Shown here: positions 20,082 to 29,815 of the stretch, in pieces
Layout: every line of letters begins with the position of its first letter
Position numbering within the stretch: the stretch's first letter is position 1
From: Fistulifera solaris
Taxonomy: Eukaryota > Bacillariophyta > Bacillariophyceae > Naviculales > Stauroneidaceae
Length of the DNA stretch: 64,000 nucleotides
NCBI GenBank assembly: GCA_030295235.1
Contig: AP026125.1
Location: 248,001 to 312,000 of the forward strand
Direction of reading: 5' to 3'
Position numbers and translations under genes: made by a program
Notes under the pieces: model-generated
What the model was told of the DNA's origin: nothing
The model's database searches: none
Seen by the model: the letters and a program-made list of their open reading frames with translations, nothing else

Positions 20082-21008
20082 ATGGAACGACTGCAACAAC
20101 TAATGAACAGCATGCCCGGCGGCATGGGCGGAGGAGGTGACTCGCCGTCACCGGATTGCGCCGAAAAAGTACACGTCTCTTCGTTGGCCTTGCTGAAAAT
20201 GTTGAAACACGGACGTGCGGGGGTTCCTATGGAAGTCATGGGACTCATGTTGGGACAATTTGTCGATGATTACACCATCCATTGTGTCGATGTCTTTGCC
20301 ATGCCGCAATCGGGAACGACCGTCTCCGTCGAGGCCGTCGATCCGGTCTTTCAAACGAAAATGATGGAAATGCTCAAACAGACGGGTCGTCCGGAAATGG
20401 TCGTGGGATGGTATCATTCTCATCCCGGTTTCGGGTGTTGGTTGTCTTCTACCGATATTAATACGCAATCCTCGTTCGAACAGCTCAATCCCCGCACGGT
20501 CGCACTCGTCGTAGACCCCATTCAGTCCGTGAAAGGCAAGGTCGTCATCGACTGCTTTCGTCTCATTAATCCGCAGCTCATGATGTTAGGACAAGAACCA
20601 CGACAAACGACCAGCAACATCGGTCACTTGCAAAAACCCAGCATTCAGGCACTCATTCACGGCCTCAACCGACACTACTACAGCATCGTCATTGACTATC
20701 GCAAGAACGAGCTCGAAGAGCAAATGCTCATGAATTTACACAAACGGAACTGGACGGCCGGACTCAAAGTACAAAAGTACGAAGATCATCAAGCGTCGAC
20801 CGTCGAGTTGGTGGAAAAGATGGTCAAACTCACCCGGGATTACAACGAGCGCGTGCAACAAGAAGAGGGTAAAACGGTCGAACAAATTACGGTGGACAAT
20901 GTGGGGAAGATCGATCCGAAACGGCATTTGGAAGCCAGTGTCATGGATTTGATGAGTTCCAACATTATTCAGTGTTTGGGAACCATGTTAGACACGGTTG
21001 TTTTCTAA
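20082..21008 (+). CDS. RPN11: 26S proteasome lid deubiquitinase RPN11 (PSMD14)
   Basis: 308 residues, full length for the family, in one exon. The MPN+ (JAMM) metalloprotease site is intact: E51 in [10 protein letters not shown], and H112, H114, S122 and D125 in [17 protein letters not shown]. This zinc site removes ubiquitin chains from substrates as they enter the 26S proteasome. The C-terminal region ([19 protein letters not shown]) is the helical part that packs against the Rpn8 partner and the lid. The start ATG at 20082 gives the usual MERLQQLM-type N-terminus with the Gly-rich stretch. This is among the best conserved genes of the window and shows no frame disturbance. Confidence 0.98.
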   Translation: MERLQQLMNSMPGGMGGGGDSPSPDCAEKVHVSSLALLKMLKHGRAGVPMEVMGLMLGQFVDDYTIHCVDVFAMPQSGTTVSVEAVDPVFQTKMMEMLKQTGRPEMVVGWYHSHPGFGCWLSSTDINTQSSFEQLNPRTVALVVDPIQSVKGKVVIDCFRLINPQLMMLGQEPRQTTSNIGHLQKPSIQALIHGLNRHYYSIVIDYRKNELEEQMLMNLHKRNWTAGLKVQKYEDHQASTVELVEKMVKLTRDYNERVQQEEGKTVEQITVDNVGKIDPKRHLEASVMDLMSSNIIQCLGTMLDTVVF

Positions 21009-21488
21009 TGCGTATAGCTGCAAATGGATAGTATAAAGGCATGTATTAGTCTTTTACAGTATAAGTATAAAGCATGCATGTTTAAAAATTCAACCTTTGC
21101 TGAAATTAGGCGGTCTTGCTCTTGCGTAGATTCGAATAGAGCGATGCTAGTGTTCGAGCCGTCGCCTTCCCGAAATTAGACCGCTTCGCTTTACCGCGTT
21201 AGTAATCACGGGTTTACTCTCTGCTTCATCTAAAGCGGCAAATACTCCCCTTCCTCTGCTCTTTGCCCTTCCCCGCACCCTAGGATATCGACAGTCCCGC
21301 CGGAGCTGAGACGCTTGGTTTTAAATATCGTTCATACAATTTCTTGTTTGGTGCGGAACAAAGTAAAGACTCAATCAATCTCTCCAGCACAATGACAAGC
21401 AAGTCCAAACTTCACATTGCTTATAGAATAATTTATTTATATTATTTGATTATATCTTCAGCTACCGTTCTCTCTTCAGCACAACGCT
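21009..21488. other. Convergent 3' region
   Basis: About 480 nt between the stops of RPN11 and the CRAL-TRIO gene. AT-rich near 21420-21450. No gene or RNA recognised. Confidence 0.3.
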
Positions 21489-22541
21489 TCACTCTTCTGC
21501 TTGCGCCGCTTTCCATTGGATATAGTCGGCCTTCTGCTGCGCCAAGCGTTCCATCATGCCAAAGTAATCAAATTTGAGGGAACCCTTCCCTCGGTTCGAG
21601 CACTTGCCTTCTTCGGGATAGAATTGATCATGATCTGCTTTCCCATTCAAAAACGTGGGAATGTCGTCTTCTCCGTTCATCAAAAGATCCGCAAGCTTGG
21701 GCTTGGCCTGATCAATTCCCATCAACATGACTTTCGAGGCGAGTCTTCCCGGCATCAGTGGCAGCAGTAGATTCATAACAAATTGAACAATGCTGCTGAC
21801 GGGAGCAGAGATAAGAAGACTGAGGCGATCCGGATAACCACGAACCAAGGCCTTTAACGTATTAATCATGAATTGAGGGTTCGGCGGCGGAGGGGACCCA
21901 CTGTCGGCCACCACGACAAAATCGGTGACACCATCGGGCATGGAACGAATACCCGCATCCGCGAACAAAATCAAGGCATCGACTTCGGCATCGACGTTCG
22001 GATACCAAGGTTTGCGATTTGTTCGGATCCACATGACGGGTCGACCGTCTTTGGTGAACCCGTGCCAGTAGACAGAACCCGTGTTCAAACTGGTGACCAG
22101 TGCTTGTGCTTTCGACAATTTGTCCGGCTGTTCGGTGGCTTCCGGTGCGTACGGATCACCGTTCGCCAGTTTAACGAGCTCTTCCATCTCCGGTGCACCT
22201 GCCTCTTTACGCCATTGCATGACGTGAGTGAGCTTTTCCTGGGAGTATTCCAGAGGACGTCGCTTCTTGGGGTCTTTTGAGTAAGGTTTCGATGCGACCG
22301 AACGAATATACGCGTCCGACAAGTACGTAGCATCCTCCGGGAAATCCGTGGCGATAGCAGCTCGTAATGTCGCAAGTTCTTCACCTGTTACGGCGAATTC
22401 ACCTCGAACGCCTTCGTCTGCATCTTCCTGTAAAGCATCTTCAAAGTCGTTGTCTACTTCAGCAGACATTTGTGCTTTCACTTCATCCTCGTTGTACTTG
22501 GCCGGCTCGGGCTCGGATGAGAAACCCAGCAAATTAAACAT
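21489..22541 (-). CDS. CRAL-TRIO (Sec14-like) lipid-binding protein
   Basis: 350 residues from the ATG at 22541-22539 (MFNLLGFSSEPEP); the frame is open further upstream only from a GTG. An acidic N-terminal region is followed by a CRAL-TRIO-N-like helical part (AYIRSVASKPYSKDPKK, SQEKLTHVMQWRKEAG). The lipid-binding fold then has VYWHGFTKDGRPVMWIRTNR, DFVVVADS and TLKALVRGYPDRLSLLISAP, the usual order of strands and gate helix. Proteins of this family carry or present phosphoinositides or other lipids between membranes. No membrane segment or targeting signal is visible, so it is probably cytosolic. The frame is continuous. Confidence 0.85.
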   Translation of the reverse strand: MFNLLGFSSEPEPAKYNEDEVKAQMSAEVDNDFEDALQEDADEGVRGEFAVTGEELATLRAAIATDFPEDATYLSDAYIRSVASKPYSKDPKKRRPLEYSQEKLTHVMQWRKEAGAPEMEELVKLANGDPYAPEATEQPDKLSKAQALVTSLNTGSVYWHGFTKDGRPVMWIRTNRKPWYPNVDAEVDALILFADAGIRSMPDGVTDFVVVADSGSPPPPNPQFMINTLKALVRGYPDRLSLLISAPVSSIVQFVMNLLLPLMPGRLASKVMLMGIDQAKPKLADLLMNGEDDIPTFLNGKADHDQFYPEEGKCSNRGKGSLKFDYFGMMERLAQQKADYIQWKAAQAEE

Positions 22542-23042
22542 GATCTCTTCCTTTCCTTCTTTAAACTCGTACACCGAAAGAAGTTATTCTCACGAGTGAT
22601 CGATGAGAATGATGGCGATGATGATTGCTTTATTTCTTCGCGTGACTTGCACACTTTGTTTCTCGTTGTGTACTTGTACGTGTAGCTTGAGGTCAGCAAT
22701 GGCTCGAACTTCGAACGAAGTCGACCGTGCGTGGCGCGCCCGTCGGTCCATAATGAGTGCGCACCTCTTACGCACTGGTACTAAACTGGTAGAAGTAATC
22801 CAAGTTCTCGTCAGTGACAGATTAACGGTCATTTCGCCGGTCTTGTCCTCGTCCGGTAACAATAATGAGTCCCGATCGATCGTGATTAACAATGAAAGCT
22901 GCATGAAAACTGCATCACGTTCACGATGACAATCAACTGCCGGTTCGACCATTAACAAATCACCGCACAATATCTACTTGTTCAGGTAGCTCCATAGGTT
23001 GCTTATCTGTGAAGAAAAGAGGCTCTACGGCTCTTGTAAAAC
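22542..23042. other. Divergent intergenic region
   Basis: About 500 nt between the minus-strand CRAL-TRIO gene and the plus-strand oxygenase; a likely bidirectional promoter. Open frames at 22603-22929 (plus) and 22590-22970 (minus) mirror each other and look fortuitous. Confidence 0.35.
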
Positions 23043-24161
23043 ATGTCGAATGACACGATTGAGCCTGTTGTGATCATCGACTGGAACGACGTGGCTATTA
23101 CTTCCGAGACAAGCCTCCAAAATGAATTACTGAAAGCTTTTGGACGCGACGGGACGGGTATCATTGCCATTCGGAATGTACCGGGCTTTGTGGAGGCGAA
23201 ACGAGCCTTTCTTCCTTTGGCGCATACCTTGGCGACGCTTCCCTCGGATTTTTTGGAGGCAACGTTGACCGATCCGAATTCGCTGTATAATGCGGGATGG
23301 TCTCACGGAAAAGAAAAACTAGGAGATCAACCTGATTTTGCCAAGGGTTCTTTTTATTTTAATCCTGTTACAGATCTTCCGGGTACAGAGGAAGACCGCA
23401 AAAAGTATCCTCTCTCGTATCCCAAAAATGTGTGGCCCGATATCCCTGAATTCAAGGAACGCGCTACACGGATCGGATGCATCATGAAAGATGCCGTCAT
23501 TGCTTTGACACGACACTTGGATACACTGGCACAATCACAAAAGACGGCGTATCCTCCCAATTTCTTATACAACGCGATGAATGGAACCGAAAAAGTAAAG
23601 GCCCGCCTTCTTTACTACTTTCCCTTGGAATCTGACCAACCACAACAACAAAAGGAAGATTCTTGGATCGGATGGCACAACGATTCCGGATTTCTGACGG
23701 CGTTGGCGGGAGACCTGTATGTGAATCATGTAACAGGGACGGTGGTCGAATGTCCGGATCCCCATGCCGGCTTGTATGTGGCGACGCGTCGTGGTACCTT
23801 TCGTGTCGAGATCCCTTCGGATTGTATGGCAGTTCAAATGGGTGAATGTACGCAAATCGTATCCGGGGGTGTTTTCTCGGCCACTCCGCATTGCGTGCGA
23901 GGAATTTCATCATCGAATGAACAGCCCATAGCGCGTATCAGCTTGCCCTGTTTCGTGGACACTCCACCTTCGTTTCCTCTCTGTGTGCCGCGCGGCTGTG
24001 ATTTACAAGAAGTCATTGACGCGTCTGTCCCTAGCGATCGCGTTCCACCGTTAGAGAAGCGGTGGACGAAGGACGGAATGTCATTCGGAGACTTTCTCAC
24101 AAAGACATTTTCTTTGTACTACTCATGGAACCAAAAGGGTGCAGGGCAAGTCGACAAATGA
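23043..24161 (+). CDS. 2-oxoglutarate/Fe(II) oxygenase, isopenicillin-N-synthase-like
   Basis: 372 residues in a single exon. The double-stranded beta-helix iron site is complete: H212 and D214 in WIGWHNDSGFL, H283 in ATPHCVRGI, and R298 of ARISLPCF to bind 2-oxoglutarate. The N-terminal part (VVIIDWND, GIIAIRNVPGF) corresponds to the DIOX_N region of the plant and fungal small-molecule oxygenases. Enzymes of this superfamily hydroxylate, desaturate or ring-close small metabolites. The substrate is not evident. No targeting sequence is seen, so it is probably cytosolic. The start ATG sits 501 nt from the start of the divergent CRAL-TRIO gene. Confidence 0.85.
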   Translation: MSNDTIEPVVIIDWNDVAITSETSLQNELLKAFGRDGTGIIAIRNVPGFVEAKRAFLPLAHTLATLPSDFLEATLTDPNSLYNAGWSHGKEKLGDQPDFAKGSFYFNPVTDLPGTEEDRKKYPLSYPKNVWPDIPEFKERATRIGCIMKDAVIALTRHLDTLAQSQKTAYPPNFLYNAMNGTEKVKARLLYYFPLESDQPQQQKEDSWIGWHNDSGFLTALAGDLYVNHVTGTVVECPDPHAGLYVATRRGTFRVEIPSDCMAVQMGECTQIVSGGVFSATPHCVRGISSSNEQPIARISLPCFVDTPPSFPLCVPRGCDLQEVIDASVPSDRVPPLEKRWTKDGMSFGDFLTKTFSLYYSWNQKGAGQVDK

Positions 24162-24264
24162 TTAAGACTGGAGACTTTATAGTTGATGTTCTAGTTTATA
24201 GAATTGATACGACATTAGACATTTGGTTCTAGTTTGGACTAGTCAATTGAAAAATCAAAAGGGT

Positions 24265-24336
24265 TAGCACTGCAAGGTTTCGATCCTTGGACCTCTGGGT
24301 TATGAGCCCAGCACGCTTCCTCTGCGCCACAGTGCT
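24265..24336 (-). tRNA. tRNA-Met (CAU), elongator type
   Basis: A 72-nt tRNA read on the minus strand, including the discriminator A at 24265. The acceptor stem is AGCACTG/CAGTGCT (7 bp), the D stem GCGC/GCGT, the anticodon stem CTGGG/CCCAG with loop CTCATAA (anticodon CAT), a 5-nt variable loop AGGTC and a T arm CAAGG-ATCGAAA-CCTTG. No intron. The A at position 1 and the loop type fit an elongator Met tRNA. Confidence 0.93.
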
Positions 24337-24672
24337 ATTAGCCAATGTGTCTGAATTTTATGTACAAGAATCTGTTGTGCGTAAAAAGGCGGGAACGTGA
24401 AAACTTGCGGAGCCAGGTCGAATGCACGTGTATACGGAGTAACAAACATCAGCTGCAACATCACACCTTCATCTAAGCGTCGTGAGACATTCCTTTCCTT
24501 ACACAACGAAACCCGTCTTTCGACGCATTCAAAGCTAAATATCGCTTTCGCTCTGTCTCGCGCATTCAGCTAGCTTTTTTCGTTTGCAAAAGGCGCGAGC
24601 TGCGGGGAGGCGAGACGTGGGGGCATTGCGGATTCTAGCATCTTATATTCTTCTTGTATTCGCGTTGCAAGC
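24337..24672. other. Short intergenic region downstream of tRNA-Met
   Basis: The tRNA is on the minus strand, so this stretch holds its 5' flank and the promoter of the plus-strand gene at 24673. Nothing else recognised. Confidence 0.3.
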
Positions 24673-27600
24673 ATGAAGGCTTCTATCGCATTCTCTGCCT
24701 TGATCTTTTGCTTCAAAGCTGATTGCATTCGTTCCGAAAATAATGCCGTTGTACGATCTGTCAATCAGCATGTCTTACTACAAGTAAAGACGAACGTACT
24801 GCTTCAAATCGACAACTCGATATCGCACGGCGAGCATATTGATTCGAATTCGATTCCTTTGCAGTGGGTTCTCCAAGTGGATGAGCTTCGTTTTGACTCG
24901 ACATCATTGGGAGCTTCAGAAGACTCCATACGGCTTGACGAACGCATCCTGGATGTGCAATGGCAAGACGGCGGGGCGGGAACTGCAGCTTATTCGTTAC
25001 TCCTTCCCTTGGAAAATTCGACGCGGCGCAGCAACCGCCCTCTTTTAATTGCTATATGGGAAAGAGATTTAGAGACGAAAAGCCGACGATTCCTCTCGCA
25101 GCATTTGACCCACGTCCCGAGAACAGCACCGCTGCCAGGGATTCCGTCCGATCAAGATTATTCCTGGAAACCGAATACCGTCGTTGAAATGAATATCAAA
25201 TCGCGGTATAGCAGCATTGACACCCGATCGTCAAAGAATTACGAAACGGGAAGCTCTACAAACTACGGATTTTGGGCTTTTGTTGTGGCGTCTGTCTACG
25301 GCTTATTTTATCTCCGGAGAGACACGCGGGCCATGCTAGTGTCACGACGATCGACTGATGAAAATGTGGAGCTTGATAACGAGTGTGAGGAAGCCGAGAA
25401 TAGCAATGATGAGGCGGATGAGGAAATGAGCTTGAACGCTGACAGCAACGACCGCGACGACGACGAACGTTCTCTATCCCCCGCTTTCGTTCTCCTTCGT
25501 AGCAGCGCAATTACTTCGGACGAGAGTGACGAAGAAGAGGAAGAAGACCTGAATTTAGAGCGCCCTCCCAGTATGGAACGACATCTTATAAAGTCTTTCC
25601 TTGAAAAAGGATTTCCGTTCGAGGATGCGTTGGAGAAAGCTACTGAGAAGTATCTCATGGAGAAAAACAGCCGCACAGAGAATCCTGTACCTCCTGTAAA
25701 TGAAAGGACACATCCTTTGGAATATAATGATGTTTTGCGCGCTACGCCAGACGGCGCATCGGGGATGAACACAACCAGTTGTGAATCTGTTGGCGCCCCG
25801 GACACCCTTAGAGTTTGTCCAACGATGTCAAATCCGAAATGCTCTGATGTCCCAGACGCCGGCGATGCATCCGGTTCTTCCCGTATCATGCAGAAAATGT
25901 TGAAAGAAGCATCGTCGGGAGAAGGGGTATGCCAAGAAATTCGTGTTAACGACGTGAAAAGAAGCCCTGGGACAATTAGAGAAGGCGTGATTAACGTCGA
26001 AACGAGTGGTGGCGAACCAATGTCTTTGGTGGAGTCTAAGAACAGCCCCGCAACGGTCGCTTTGGCAAGTAAGCCACGGAAAAAGCGACCGAGGACACTG
26101 ATTTCATCGGAACGAAAAAATGTGCTGAGTCGGACAGCGTTCACACATGCGTCGGGTCGCAATCTCAATGTGGAAGTAACTGGAATTTCGTTCCCCCGAA
26201 GAGCTTCGCAGATAAAGCTTGTAAAAGAGCGAAGAGCGCTCCAAGTGACGAGGAATACGGTGGCTATCAATCAGAACCGATCGCCAGAGCTAAGATATAT
26301 TGTCACAGCGATGCGGAAGATGATGCCAGAGTCGTCGCAGAAGCATCATCAATGGCTTCAGCCGGTCTTTTGAACATACTCAGGACGAAACTACACACGA
26401 TAATGCTACTGGCAAAGGGTCAACGAGCGCGTCGCTTGATTCGGGAGTGCAGGAAAACACCGCATGTGAAGAGGAAGACGGCGTATCGCCATCATCGCTA
26501 GTTGTAATCGGTCCACTTAATGTAACTCTGACCGAAGCGACACGTTGCCAGGCGCTCGATGAACGCTCAGCGAATGAGTCAGCAGATGATCCACAAAAGG
26601 TAATAAAGTCATCTTCTTTCTCAATAGCTGCAGCCGTTCCACTCGAAAATTGTACTCGACCTACAGATAGCGATTCTCTCGATGAAGACCCAGCACAGGA
26701 CGATAAAGAAGATGAAAAAGAGCATCTGCTACTAGCACCAGCTGGGCCACTGCAACTTGATCAGACCGAAGCAGCACATAGCGATATTCTCGATAAAGAT
26801 TCACCAGATGCTTCGCTTGAAAGCGGAGTGCAGGACGATGCGGTATACGGCGATGGATTTGTCGTAATACCACCGTCGATGGCTGCAATCGAGCTACATA
26901 AAGAGGGAAGGACCGAAGCTACGCGAAGTGATTCTAGTGGTAACGTTTCGGCACCTGCATTGTTTGACAAAGACCAGGATGATACAACAGATTCCTGTCT
27001 CGCCTCTGGTAACGAACTATACACTTTGCAGTCGGCTGACGACAAAACGAATGAAATGCAATCGACTACCCATCAACCGCGTACATGCTTAGTTGATAAG
27101 CCACAAGCTCGTTTCTCCGCTCCTGACCCACCGTCAGTACGCGTTGACCAGGTAGAAAGGACTCCACGAGCTAGTGACGACGAATCGGACAAACTGAGTG
27201 ATGCAGAGAGAACTTTTTACATTCCGGACAAGATCTCAGCTGTCCAGTCAAAAGCTCCTTGTTCTGCTCTTTTGGGCGCAGAGCCAGTGCACGTTGATCA
27301 GGTTGTAAGCGCTCTGCCTGCCGAGGACAGAGTTTTACCGGATTCCCCTTATGTATCAACCCTTCCTCCAGACTCCTGCTCGTCGTATTCTGATTCATCA
27401 GTCGATACTGTTCGTAGCAACGGTCGCGTAGAGTATGCCAAAGTAATGCTGGAAAAATCGGCCGAGTTGAAGTCTGTAGCTGGGGATGATATTTTGGCAG
27501 AGTTCGTCCCATCGGCGGCTTTGAGAACGGCTGCTATGGCAATGAGAGACTTCAGCTTTGAGTTTGAAGGCAAAGGAAGCCGAGCGAAGCCTTTGACTTT

Positions 27601-28048
27601 AAAAGAGCTCAATGACAACAAAAAGCCGAAACGATCAACGCGTGCAAGATCTGACAGCTTCGGGCCTTCGAAATCACAAGCTGTCGCGACTCGACAGGCT
27701 CGTACAGACCGCGGCCCTTCCCATTTTGTATCTCCTAATCCGACTGTACAGGGGCTAATGGATGTCACGGGAGACAACACACCAGCATTGAAAAACTTAA
27801 TGTCGCCGCCCACCACCAAGCCATTGCGACCGAAGACAACTGATCCTTCTACCTTGCAAACATTCAAAGTGGATGCATCGAAAAAACGAAGAATTACGTT
27901 TGACGGGAAGCCGGTTGAATTGAGCAAGAAGATGAAGCACGTCCCATCCGACGAAGCCTTTGACTACAAGGATGATGCCGAGGATCCTTTTGCTGACAAG
28001 GATGAATTTCCGCGACCGGAAGCAACTCGACCTCCGACCATTCGCTGA
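24673..28048 (+). CDS. Single-pass membrane protein with long acidic cytosolic tail, unknown function
   Basis: About 1,125 residues. It opens with a signal peptide (MKASIAFSALIFCFKADCIR) and a lumenal or extracellular domain to about residue 195. One membrane segment follows (YGFWAFVVASVYGLFYLRR), then a very long disordered acidic tail with poly-Glu patches (DESDEEEEEDLNLER). The C-terminus is basic and folded-looking (SKKRRITFDGKPVELSKKMK). A helical segment HLIKSFLEKGFPFEDALEKA lies in the tail. Three frames must be joined: the A4 run at 26223-26226 and the T4 run at 26368-26371 each appear one base short, and both joins give natural sequence (VKRAKSAPSDEEY; AGLFEHTQDET). I recognise no family. 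Confidence 0.6.
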
Positions 28049-28204
28049 AAACGTGTCTTTCTTGTAAACTAGAAGAGATGGTTCGCAAATAACGTGTAGG
28101 TCTTTATCAGCAAATATATCTACAATCGAAGCAGCGTCGATGCCTCTTCAATTCGAGCTACGTTCCAGAGGTTTTGATCGAGTTCTAACTGCTCCTCAGC
28201 CCGA

Positions 28205-28501
28205 TTAATTTCCAAGTGGATTCTTTCCCATGGATACTAGAGTTTCGTTTAGCACTAGTCGTACTTGCTTGATATCGGCGCTCAAGCGTTGCATTTCGTT
28301 TTGCAGCTCCATCATTTTCGCATCTTTAGGAGCAAAGCTCTCTTCTTCCGAAAGCTGTCCCTTCAATTGATTGAGAATGTCTCCCTTATAATCTTGAACC
28401 ATTAGATTGTGAAAAATCAAAACGATCAGGAGCGTCACAATCACGCTCCTAGGTCCGCAATTTCGAGCGGCAAGTCGTCGTGACATCTCCAGTAGCTGCA
28501 T
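28205..28501 (-). CDS. Small membrane protein with coiled coil
   Basis: 98 residues from an ATG at 28501-28499. A basic N-terminus (MSRRLAARNCGPR) precedes one membrane segment (SVIVTLLIVLIFHNLMV, about 19-35), then a Glu/Gln/Lys-rich heptad region (KMMELQNEMQRLSADIKQVR) typical of a coiled coil. The layout resembles small subunits that anchor a coiled-coil partner to a membrane. The gene is short, so it could be fortuitous, but the membrane-plus-heptad composition argues for coding. Confidence 0.5.
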   Translation of the reverse strand: MQLLEMSRRLAARNCGPRSVIVTLLIVLIFHNLMVQDYKGDILNQLKGQLSEEESFAPKDAKMMELQNEMQRLSADIKQVRLVLNETLVSMGKNPLGN

Positions 28502-28868
28502 TTCCGGAGGAATGGTTTCATCGTTTCATTTGTCGTATTTTCTTTTCCGACATCGATTATAACAATCTCTTGTCGCGACGCGAGCGCATGAAAAAAATAA
28601 GAAGTTGCAAAGATCTCGGCTTGCTTATACAAATCATAGCGGTACTGATTTAAGTACTAAAATTTATGAGAGAAGAACTGCACCTAACCTTCTAAGTAAC
28701 GGTACCCCGCTCTCACAATTTCGGTGCTAAAAATTCGCTTTTTTTGTTCCGATGCCCGCACTCGAGAAACTTCGTCATAAAAGCGCAATTTATTCGATCT
28801 GTATCCCTTCCAGTTACGTTCACAAAGGAAAATTTTAAAGATCTGTTATTCATAATTGCGTCGGGAAA
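28502..28868. other. Divergent intergenic region
   Basis: Between a small minus-strand gene and the Mpv17-family gene. No feature recognised. Confidence 0.3.
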
Positions 28869-29731
28869 ATGTTTGCGATGTACAATCGCCGTCCGATGAC
28901 GATCATCGCTGGGAGAGCGACTTATCCAAAACTTCCGGCAGGAACCGCGAAGATGATCCGTCCCAAGTTTGCTTCGACACACGCTACTCCCCGCCAAGGT
29001 TTCGTGGCTTGGTACGAAGGTCATTTGGAAGCTCGTCCGGTCGTGACCAAAATGGTGACGGGTTGCTTTCTGTGGGGCATCGGTGATGCGGTGGGTCAAG
29101 TGGTTCCTCAGTGGGCTTCGTCAGAGAAAAAGGACGACATGCACTATGATCTTCCCCGAACCGTCCGAGCGGCTTTCTTTGGTTTCGCATTACATGCACC
29201 GACCAGTCATGCACATTTCAACTTTTTGGAGTGGATGACGCAACGAGCTGGCATTACCGGATACGCCATTCCGTTTTTCAAAGCATTCATGGAACAGGTG
29301 AGTGGAAAAAGATCCCTTTAGGAGCGGCATTCGTCAGTTGGAGCTCACGTCTGTTATTGTAGTTTGTCTACTGGAGTTGGATCTCGAATTCGCTGTATCA
29401 CGGTGCCATGGCCGCGTTACAAGGTTACTCGCCGGCCGAATGTTACCAACGCATTGAAGATAATTTGTGGGATACACAGATCGCTCAATGGAGTTTTTGG
29501 ATCCCGATTCAGCTTCTCAACTTCCAATTCACCCCCGTGCGACATCAACTCAACGTTGTGCTCGTCACTTCCATTGTAAGTTCTCTATTCGGATGGGCAA
29601 TTTAGAATATTTCTTAAGCTCACACTTTTGTTTAGGTTTGGACGGCACTTCTCTCCATGTGGTACCCACCGGAGTCGGGCAAAAGCAAGAACACCAATGA
29701 AAGTGACGAGAAAGACGAGAAGTCTGTTTGA
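28869..29731 (+). CDS. Mpv17/PMP22-family inner-membrane protein
   Basis: Three exons (28869-29297, 29363-29575, 29636-29731) with introns of 65 and 60 nt, all phase 0; 245 residues. The family hallmarks are WYEGHLEARPVVTKMVTGC at the start of the domain, GDAVGQ, DLPRTVRAAFFGFALHAPTSH and the C-terminal signature WIPIQLLNFQFTPVRHQ followed by VWTALLSMW. Family members (Mpv17, PXMP2, Sym1) are four-helix channel-like proteins of the inner mitochondrial or peroxisomal membrane. The N-terminal 40 residues are basic and Ser/Thr/Pro-rich, compatible with a mitochondrial presequence. The splice sites restore the signature exactly. Confidence 0.93.
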
Positions 29732-29815
29732 AATCATTCTAGTTGAATTTTTTTAAAGTTTCAATCATTTTGGAATCCTTTCTTTAACATTTCGCGCTTA
29801 AACACTCTTCTTTCC

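Noticed and set aside
24570-24764. Minus-strand helical open frame next to tRNA-Met
   Set aside because: It starts from TTG and overlaps the signal-peptide exon of the plus-strand gene.
25308-26270. Minus-strand open frame of 320 codons
   Set aside because: It mirrors the acidic tail of the plus-strand membrane protein, giving Ser/Arg low complexity with no domain.
27349-27927. Minus-strand open frame of 192 codons
   Set aside because: Antisense to a well-supported plus-strand frame, no recognisable domain and no good ATG context.
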